From the NCBI GenBank assembly GCA_016212795.1, contig JACRDT010000013.1, positions 1 through 64,000 on the forward strand: a DNA stretch of 64,000 bases, read 5' to 3'. This document shows positions 58,283 to 64,000 of this stretch, piece after piece (the first letter of the stretch is position 1; every line of letters starts with the position of its first letter). A program made the position numbers and the translations under genes. The DNA is from Elusimicrobiota bacterium (GTDB taxonomy: Bacteria > Elusimicrobiota > Elusimicrobia > UBA1565 > UBA9628). The notes beneath the pieces are model-generated. The model made no database searches, had not been told where the DNA came from, and worked only from the letters and a program-made list of their open reading frames with translations.

Positions 58283-60350
58283 AGCCGCTCCGCACGTCCT
58301 CGAGGACGCCCTCGAGCCTCTCGACCTCCTTGGGGTTGGGCTTCTTCTTCCTCTCCTCCCGCATCAGCGCGTCCAGGGCTGCGGCGTACTTCCTGTCGGC
58401 GTCGAGCTGGGCCTGGCATCGGGCGACCTTCTCCTGGCGCCACTGTTCGCTCCTCCGCACGGACTCCTCCAAGAACGCGGAGTCCTTCTTGAGGAGCGCG
58501 CGCTTCTTCTTGGTCAGCGCCAGCAGCTCCTCGGCCGTCTCTTCGCCTTCCGCCTTGAGGCCCCACCACCGCCGCCAGAGCGGCTTGTCGGCCCGGACCC
58601 TGTCGAGGAGCCGCCGGGCATCCCGGTCCGTGTCGTCGTAGTCCTTGGCCTGCTCGTCCACGGTCAGCCTGCCAGGCTTCATCTCGTTGTCCTGCCCGTA
58701 GTAGGACGAGACGATGCGCAGCCGGAACCCCTCGGGGTCGCTCTGGTAGAGGGCCAGGAGCTCGGCGCCGTACTCGTCGAGCATCGCGCCCTTCTTCTCC
58801 CGGAGGGCCGCGATCTCCCGCTCGAGCCGCGCCGCCTTGCCCCCGGCGTCCTTGCCTTTGCGGAGCTCCTCCAACTGGGCCTGGCGGGCGCGGATGGCCT
58901 CCTCGTACCCGACAGCCTTGTTGTGGTAGTAGCGGAACTCCGGCTCCCAGGCGAGCTCGTGGACGAACATGTTCGCCCCGCCGCCGATGGAATCCAGGTG
59001 CCCGTGGCCGCCGACCTCGTGCAGCATGACTCCAGCCAGCATCTCCCCGCCGTAGGCCTTCCCGTCCTTGGAAGCCGGCCTGATCCTGAGGGTGAGCCCC
59101 TTCAAGCTGCCGTCGTCGTTGTACTCCGCCTGCATCGAGCCGTACGCCGACATCGCGTCGTCCCAGACGACCGCCGGGTGGTGCTTGGCCATGACCTCGA
59201 CGGTGCGCCGGGCGTCCTCCAGGGCGACGAGGTCCGTGGCCGGGGGCTGGCCCCGCCCGATGGGGACGGACCCGACGATGTCGCGCAGGATGCCGATGGT
59301 CTTGGCGTCGTAGAGGGGCTTGCCCTTCTCGTCGGTCAGGAGCGCCAGCGAGTTGACCTTGTCCATGAGCCCGCCGCGGACCTTCTCCGGCGCGTCCAGG
59401 GGCCTGTCCAGGCCCTTCTTGGACAAGACAGGCTTGGCGGGCCGGTCGTCCGCCGCCCCGCCGCCCAACGACAGCGCGGCGAAGACGGAGTCGCCCAACG
59501 CCGCCTTGGCGAACCCGGCCAGGTCGATGCTCGCCGACAGGGAGCGGAACCTCTCCTCGGAATCGGCCGTGGCCGCCCCGACGGGGAGCGCGTCCCACTC
59601 CGTCTGGCTCATCTTCGCGCCGAAGCGCTTCTGGTTCACCCGGGCCTTGCCCAGCAGGGCCTCGAGCTCCGCGCGCTTCTTGGCGACGGCCGGGTCGGAG
59701 TCCTTCTTGGAGGTCAGGGCCAGGAACTCCATGGCGTCCGAGATGGACAGCTTGTCCGCCGGGGTCTTGAGGGCGCGCTCGATCTTCTTGTCGACGATGA
59801 ACCGGCCCGGGGTCTTCCCCGACAAGCCCCCGTCGCAGAGCTTCTTCCAATCCTCCTTGCCGATGCCGAGCCTGGCGTGGGACGCCTCATACCTCAGCAG
59901 GCAGTCCTGCTGGTGGAGCGCGACGATGTCGCGCGGGTAGAGGCACTCGTCGCAGTAGGACTCCCACCTGCTCCGGCCCAGCCCATAGGGCTGCTCGTAT
60001 TGGGGCTTGTAGGATTGCTGGCAGAAAGCGGCCAGGATGACGTAGGGGGCGAAGCCCTTGCCGCAGAGCTCGTGCCAAACCCCCCGCTTGAGGGCCGGCG
60101 CCCCGTCGGGAGCGTACTCCTTCTCGTAGTCCTCGTCGTAGGCCTTCCGGCAGTACTGGAGGATGATGTTCTCCGGCTTGCGCCCCTTGGCGCACTCCGC
60201 GTTCCACTCGTCCTTCGGGAGGGCGTAACCGCAGGTCTTGGCCTCGTAGGAATCGTCGTAGGAAGCCTGGCAGGAGTCCTCGCCGCGGGCCGCCCCCGGC
60301 AGGAGGAGGGCAAAGACGAATAGAGGAAAGGCCGGGCTCAGGGAGCTCAT
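58260..60350 (-). CDS. exported putative metallopeptidase with N-terminal Cys repeats
   Basis: The 696-aa product has a signal peptide, then four repeats of about 38 residues, each with paired Cys and aromatic residues (CQASYDDSYEAKTC, YCRKAYDEDYEKEY, FCQQSYKPQYEQPY, DCLLRYEASH). The central region has MLHEVGGHGHLDS, with HEVGGH at residues 444-449. The HEXXXH spacing is like that of M49 peptidases, and a downstream HELAWEPEF could hold a further ligand. A metallopeptidase role is therefore possible but not proven. The C-terminus is a charged coiled coil rich in Lys and Glu. The start is the first Met before the signal peptide. Confidence 0.68.
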   Translation of the reverse strand: MSSLSPAFPLFVFALLLPGAARGEDSCQASYDDSYEAKTCGYALPKDEWNAECAKGRKPENIILQYCRKAYDEDYEKEYAPDGAPALKRGVWHELCGKGFAPYVILAAFCQQSYKPQYEQPYGLGRSRWESYCDECLYPRDIVALHQQDCLLRYEASHARLGIGKEDWKKLCDGGLSGKTPGRFIVDKKIERALKTPADKLSISDAMEFLALTSKKDSDPAVAKKRAELEALLGKARVNQKRFGAKMSQTEWDALPVGAATADSEERFRSLSASIDLAGFAKAALGDSVFAALSLGGGAADDRPAKPVLSKKGLDRPLDAPEKVRGGLMDKVNSLALLTDEKGKPLYDAKTIGILRDIVGSVPIGRGQPPATDLVALEDARRTVEVMAKHHPAVVWDDAMSAYGSMQAEYNDDGSLKGLTLRIRPASKDGKAYGGEMLAGVMLHEVGGHGHLDSIGGGANMFVHELAWEPEFRYYHNKAVGYEEAIRARQAQLEELRKGKDAGGKAARLEREIAALREKKGAMLDEYGAELLALYQSDPEGFRLRIVSSYYGQDNEMKPGRLTVDEQAKDYDDTDRDARRLLDRVRADKPLWRRWWGLKAEGEETAEELLALTKKKRALLKKDSAFLEESVRRSEQWRQEKVARCQAQLDADRKYAAALDALMREERKKKPNPKEVERLEGVLEDVRSGYADCSVF

Positions 60351-60447
60351 GGGGGTCGCCTTCCAACGATAGTGTAACAGGAGCAGTCATTCTTCGCCAC
60401 CCCTATCGCCTGATGCCGGGAAGGGCTCCCCAGAAGGGCTCCCCGAT

Positions 60448-60476
60448 TTGCCCGGCAGGGCGAAAACTGATAAAAT
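60448..60476 (+). promoter_or_regulatory. promoter of tRNA-Glu
   Basis: TTGCCC (60448-60453), 17 bp and TAAAAT (60471-60476) precede the tRNA by 26 nt. Confidence 0.6.
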
Positions 60477-60502
60477 CACCCCGTCGTCCTGGCGGCCCGA
60501 AC

Positions 60503-60579
60503 GGCGTGTTCGTCTAGCGGCCTAGGACATCGCCCTCTCAAGGCGAAGATCACGGGTTCAAATCCCGTACACGCCACCA
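60503..60579 (+). tRNA. tRNA-Glu(CTC), canonical
   Basis: Acceptor GGCGTGT/ACACGCC, anticodon arm TCGCC-CTCTCAA-GGCGA (CTC) and T arm CGGG-TTCAAAT-CCCG are normal, and CCA is encoded. The D loop has GG. This gene shows that the host also has ordinary tRNAs, in contrast to the array at 289-1415. Confidence 0.95.
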
Positions 60580-60621
60580 CTCCCTCCTGCCGAGACCCTC
60601 GTTCGAAATTCGCCAGGCATG

Positions 60622-60923
60622 TCAGGGCTGGAAACCGATCTTGCGCGGAATATCCTTCGGCGGCGTCATCAGTTGCCGGATGGCGTCGAAAGACCGCCCC
60701 AACTTGAAGTCACAAAATGTGACTTCAAGCCGGCGAACTCCTGCTCGTCGAGCTGGAACATGAAATCCACGGGAAATCGGGCGCTGTTGCGTTTCACCGC
60801 TTGCATGAGCGCCTTGGGCCGCACCGCATAGAGCTCCGCCAAGTGGGAACTCAGCATAACCCTCAAACCCCGAAGCTGGAAGATGCGGTGCGCGATGACC
60901 TCAGGCCCGACAGGGATTCCCAT
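60622..60923 (-). pseudogene. ORF6N-domain protein, internally deleted and frameshifted
   Basis: The first 77 codons encode a good ORF6N (KilA-N-like) domain: FQLRGLRVMLSSHLAELYAV, AVKRNSARFPVDFMFQL, then SHFVTSSWGG. The frame then reads LSTPSGN and stops at 60669. In the next frame the usual C-terminal end of such proteins appears, RSFDAIRQLMTPPKDIPRKI, and stops at 60622. The middle of the protein is missing, so a deletion joined the two ends out of frame. A perfect 12-bp inverted repeat (60703-60714 with 60718-60729) lies just before the junction. Its ATG overlaps the radC stop. ORF6N proteins are common in phages and mobile DNA. Confidence 0.8.
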
Positions 60924-61588
60924 CAAAGCCTCCCCTCCCGCCGGAAGCTGAGATGCCCCCGCTCCGTCACGATCACGTGGTCGAGGAGCGGCAGGCCGAG
61001 GATGCGGCCGGCCTGGGCCAGGCGCCGGGTCGTCTCCAGGTCCTCGGGCGAGGGCCGCAGCTCTCCCGAGGGGTGGTTGTGGGCCACGATGACGGCCGCG
61101 GCCCGCCGCTCGACCGCGGGGCCGAAGACCTCCCGCGGGTGCACGAGGCTGGCGGTCAGGGTCCCGACCGAGACCGTCTCCTGGTGGAGGAGCCTGTTCC
61201 TCCCGTCGAGGTAGAGCGCCACGAAATGCTCCTTGCGCGACGACCGCACGGCGTGGAGCAGTTCCCACACCCGGCCGGGGTCCTCGACGCCCAATCCCTC
61301 GTCGCAAGACAGCGCCCAGCGCCGCCCGAGCTCCGCCGCCGCCACGACGGCGGCGGCGCGGCTCGCTCCCACCCCCCTGACGCGCCGCAGGCCCTCGGGG
61401 CCGGCGCCGCCGAGCCGGGGGCCCGGGAACTCCGCGATGAGCGCGCGCGCCACCTCGAGGGCGCTCGCGCCGGCGCAGCCCGAGCGCAGGACCAGGGCCA
61501 GGAGCTCCTCGTCGGCCAGGGCCCCGGCGCCGAGCCTCGAGAGCCGCTCGCGGGGCCTCTCGACGGGGTGCAGGTCGCACAGGCGCAT
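60923..61588 (-). CDS. radC: RadC-family JAB-domain protein
   Basis: The 221-aa product has an N-terminal helical UPF0758 region with helix-hairpin-helix-like residues (LRRVRGVGASRAAAVVAA), then a JAB metalloprotease-like domain. The metal motif is VIVAHNHPSGELRPSPEDLE, with His, His and Asp ligands as in the family. RadC homologues are often linked to mobile elements, and their biochemical role is still unclear. The downstream gene is a broken ORF6N gene overlapping as TGATG, a pairing frequent in mobile regions. Confidence 0.92.
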   Translation of the reverse strand: MRLCDLHPVERPRERLSRLGAGALADEELLALVLRSGCAGASALEVARALIAEFPGPRLGGAGPEGLRRVRGVGASRAAAVVAAAELGRRWALSCDEGLGVEDPGRVWELLHAVRSSRKEHFVALYLDGRNRLLHQETVSVGTLTASLVHPREVFGPAVERRAAAVIVAHNHPSGELRPSPEDLETTRRLAQAGRILGLPLLDHVIVTERGHLSFRREGRL

Positions 61589-61628
61589 GCCCTCATGATA
61601 CGAGCGAGGGGCCCGGAAAGTTCCCTGG

Positions 61629-62651
61629 TCAGTCGGCGGGGGCGTCCGGGCGTTGCGTCCTGCGGTCCAGGAGCCAGGCGCTGCCGCGCCCCGAAGGCCT
61701 GGACTTCAGGTAGCGCTTGATCTCGGTGACGGTCTCGGAGACCTTGGCGTAGCGCTCGAGCCTGCGGCGCTCGTTGGTCGCGATGGCGATGGTGAGGGAC
61801 ATGATCGGGAAGCGCTCCGAGCGGCCCTGGCGGTCCTTGGCCGCCACGTAGCCCCGGAGCCGGTCGTCCGGGCCGTAGAAGAGCGGCACCTTCTGGTCGA
61901 AGTGCGAGGCGATGCGCTCCGCGATCTTCTCGGCCTTGGAGGGGCTTGAGATGACGACGAAGTCGTCGCCGCCCACGTGCCCGACGAAATCGCGGGGCCC
62001 CCCCAGGGAGGAGACCGCCTTGGAGACGATCTGCGCCGCGTAGCGGATGACCCGGTCGCCTTCCGCGTAGCCGTAGGCGTCGTTGAAGGCCTTGAAGTGG
62101 TCGATGTCGATGTAGAGGAACGCGAAGACCTCGCCGCTCTGGATGCGCCCGTTGGTCTCGCGCTCGATCATCGCCCCCCCGGGCAGCATGGTCAGGGGAC
62201 TGGCGGAGAGCGCCTCTTGGTTCCTCCTCAAGACCGCCTCGATGCGGGCCCGCAGCTCGTTGACGTCGAACGGCTTGGTCACGTAGTCGTCGATGCCGGA
62301 CTCGAAGCCCTCGAGCCGGCTGGCGATGTCCGCGTTGACCGTGAGCATGATGATGGGGATCATCCGGGTGCGGGGGCTGCCCCTGACCTGCTTGGCGACC
62401 TCCGTCCCGGAGAGCTCCGGCATGTTGACGTCGAGGACGATGAGGTCCGGGATGTAGCGCTGGACCAGCCGGAGGGCCTGGCCGCCGTCGCGGGCGTCGA
62501 GCAGGCGATAGGTGTCCTGCAGGGCGTTGCGCATGACGGCGCGGATCGCGTCGTCGTCGTCCGCGAGGAGGATGGTCCGCTCCCAGCCCTGGGCGGCCTT
62601 GGCGCGGGGCTTGGCTCTCTCCTTCTCGGGCTTCTTGCCGGGGTCGTCCAA
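61629..62651 (-). CDS. response regulator with diguanylate cyclase (GGDEF-type) domain
   Basis: The product (about 340 aa) has a receiver domain with LLADDDDAI, phospho-acceptor Asp in LIVLDVNMPELSG, and the conserved Lys in YVTKPFD. The output domain is GGDEF-type: LYIDIDHFKAFNDAYGYAEG then DRVIRYAA, and the active-site loop reads VGGDDF. GGDDF may still make cyclic di-GMP but is a variant. A TTG start at 62651 is preferred because AGGAG lies 7 nt upstream and TTGGCT-17-TAGACT is just before that. The longest ORF starts at an ATG at 62759, inside the divergent cstA gene, which is unlikely. Confidence 0.85.
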   Translation of the reverse strand: MDDPGKKPEKERAKPRAKAAQGWERTILLADDDDAIRAVMRNALQDTYRLLDARDGGQALRLVQRYIPDLIVLDVNMPELSGTEVAKQVRGSPRTRMIPIIMLTVNADIASRLEGFESGIDDYVTKPFDVNELRARIEAVLRRNQEALSASPLTMLPGGAMIERETNGRIQSGEVFAFLYIDIDHFKAFNDAYGYAEGDRVIRYAAQIVSKAVSSLGGPRDFVGHVGGDDFVVISSPSKAEKIAERIASHFDQKVPLFYGPDDRLRGYVAAKDRQGRSERFPIMSLTIAIATNERRRLERYAKVSETVTEIKRYLKSRPSGRGSAWLLDRRTQRPDAPAD

Positions 62652-62719
62652 AGAGGGTCTCCTGAAGAACCTGGAGTCTACCACATTCGAGGATGCCAGC
62701 CAACACACCCCCGGTTTGC

Positions 62720-62725
62720 TAGAAT
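62720..62725 (+). promoter_or_regulatory. -10 element of cstA
   Basis: TAGAAT lies 20 nt before the ATG at 62746. The short leader has no Shine-Dalgarno-like site and no clear -35 is seen. Confidence 0.4.
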
Positions 62726-62745
62726 CCTGCGGCCGGACCGATCCG

Positions 62746-64000
62746 ATGAACGCCGTCACGCTGCTCGTCGTCGCCCTGCTGGTCTACGCCCTGGCCTACC
62801 GGTTCTACGCGGGGTTCCTCCTGGCCAAGGTCCTGGCTTTCGACGACGGCCGGCCGACCCCGGCCCACGCCCTGCGCAACGAGCACGACTACAAGCCCAC
62901 CAACAGGTTCGTGCTGTTCGGGCACCACTTCGCGGCCATCGCCGGGGCCGGGCCGCTGGTCGGGCCGGTCCTCGCGGCGCAGTTCGGGTACCTGCCGGGC
63001 TACCTCTGGATCCTCATCGGCAGCGTGCTGGCCGGGGGAGTCCACGACATGGTCGTGCTCTTCGCCTCCGTCCGTTACGACGGCCTCTCCCTGACCGAGA
63101 TAGCCCGGCGGGAGCTCGGCCGGGGCGCGGGCGCCGCGACCGCGGCCGCGGTGCTGTTCATCATCGTCATGGCCCTGGCGGGCCTGAGCCTCGTGGTGGT
63201 CAACGCCCTCGCGCAGAGCCCCTGGGGGGTCTTCTCCATCGCGGCCACCATGCCGACGGCGGTCCTGGTCGGCTGGTACATGAACCGCCTGCGGCCCGGC
63301 AAGGTGGCGGAGGCCTCGGCCATCGGGGTGTCGCTGGTCCTGCTCGGCGTGGTCCTGGGCGAGCCGGTCTCGCGCGGCGCCTGCGCCCATTGGTTCACCT
63401 TCTCCAAGGACAGCCTCATCGTCATCCTGGCGGTCTACGGGGTGGCGGCCTCGGTCCTGCCCGTCTGGCTGCTGCTGGTCCCGCGCGACTACCTGAGCTC
63501 CTACATGAAGGTCGGCACCATCCTGCTGCTCGCCGTCGGCATCTTCTGGGTGCGCCCCGACCTGCAAGCGCCGGCCCTGACCCCGTTCGTGCGCGGCGGC
63601 GGCCCCATCGTGCCCGGCAAGGCCTGGCCCTTCGTGTGCATCACCATCGCCTGCGGCGCCATCTCGGGCTTCCACAGCCTCATCGGCTCGGGCACCACCC
63701 CGAAGATGGTGGACCGCGAGTCGGACGTCCTTTTCATCGGCTACGGCGCCATGCTGACCGAGGGGTTCGTCTCCATCATGGCCCTCATCGCCGCGACCGT
63801 GCTCGCCCCGGGCGACTACTTCGCGATCAACGTGCCGCCCGCGGTCTTCGCCAAGCTCGGCATGGCGGTCTCGAACCTGCCCCAGCTCGACGCCGCGGTC
63901 GGCGAGAGCCTGGCCGGCAGGGCCGGCGGCGCGGTGTCCTTGGCCGTGGGCATGGCGCAGATATTCTCCGGCCTGCCGGGCATGAGCCGCCTGCTGTCCT
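62746..64000 (+). CDS. cstA: CstA-family peptide/pyruvate transporter, 3' end beyond window
   Basis: The visible 418 codons encode a carbon starvation protein A homologue with many membrane helices. Signature stretches are [54 protein letters not shown] and [18 protein letters not shown]. CstA proteins import peptides or pyruvate during carbon shortage. The gene is open to the window edge. The start ATG matches the usual family N-terminus ([20 protein letters not shown]). It is divergent from the response regulator gene; the two may be functionally linked. Confidence 0.95.
   Translation, partial: MNAVTLLVVALLVYALAYRFYAGFLLAKVLAFDDGRPTPAHALRNEHDYKPTNRFVLFGHHFAAIAGAGPLVGPVLAAQFGYLPGYLWILIGSVLAGGVHDMVVLFASVRYDGLSLTEIARRELGRGAGAATAAAVLFIIVMALAGLSLVVVNALAQSPWGVFSIAATMPTAVLVGWYMNRLRPGKVAEASAIGVSLVLLGVVLGEPVSRGACAHWFTFSKDSLIVILAVYGVAASVLPVWLLLVPRDYLSSYMKVGTILLLAVGIFWVRPDLQAPALTPFVRGGGPIVPGKAWPFVCITIACGAISGFHSLIGSGTTPKMVDRESDVLFIGYGAMLTEGFVSIMALIAATVLAPGDYFAINVPPAVFAKLGMAVSNLPQLDAAVGESLAGRAGGAVSLAVGMAQIFSGLPGMSRLLS

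Overview
The window is very GC-rich, densely coded DNA from a Gram-negative-type bacterium (TolC, RmlA, periplasmic adaptor, many exported proteins). The pilin at 9642-10082 and the Ala/Pro-rich N-terminal export regions shared by several large proteins resemble Elusimicrobiota. That phylum call is an inference; no 16S gene is present. Two traits recur. Many first-in-operon genes have a -10 hexamer only 6-8 nt before the start codon, so their mRNAs look leaderless, while internal operon genes use AGGAGG-type sites or ATGA overlaps. Short palindromic repeats sit in frame inside unrelated coding sequences.

Layout. 1-1730 (minus): a consensus promoter, a structured leader, a packed array of 13 tRNA-like genes with many non-canonical features, then rnpB. 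1801-3094: a small Cys protein and a cysteine-synthase-like enzyme. 3134-7036 (minus): an M48 membrane protease and a class III cyclase with an RDD domain. 7103-11092: glycogen phosphorylase, a pilin and RmlA. 11067-14892 (minus): a secreted beta-rich protein and a GH13 enzyme. 15021-19566: a membrane protein, a second GH13 enzyme and a small membrane protein. 19662-21634 (minus): a CYTH protein and a DAACS symporter. 21686-27653: a ferredoxin-nitroreductase, class II aldolase and two large membrane proteins. 27654-34735: palindromes, then a TetR-TolC-YbhG-YbhF-YbhS-YbhR export operon. 34793-38552: a leader ORF, radical SAM enzyme and membrane spermidine-synthase-like protein. 38549-40534 (minus): a GYF_2/CsgG-like protein.

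40647-49344 is the most interesting operon: PP2C phosphatase, Ser/Thr kinase with zinc ribbon, nicotinamidase-like hydrolase, vWA protein, nicotinate phosphoribosyltransferase, SPFH protein, NAD-kinase-like protein and a NrtR-type NUDIX regulator. It combines a TerY-P-like phospho-signalling triad with NAD salvage, behind a leaderless promoter embedded in a nested palindrome. 49346-60350 holds exported proteins of unknown function, an M3-family protein lacking its catalytic Glu, a LuxE-like ligase and a GT-C-like protein. 60503-64000 holds a canonical tRNA-Glu, a broken ORF6N gene next to radC, a response regulator-GGDEF protein and the start of cstA.

Carbon storage and use (GlgP, two GH13 enzymes, aldolase, CstA), envelope work (RmlA, pilin, membrane proteins, efflux) and NAD homeostasis dominate. 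There is no CRISPR array, transposase or integrase.
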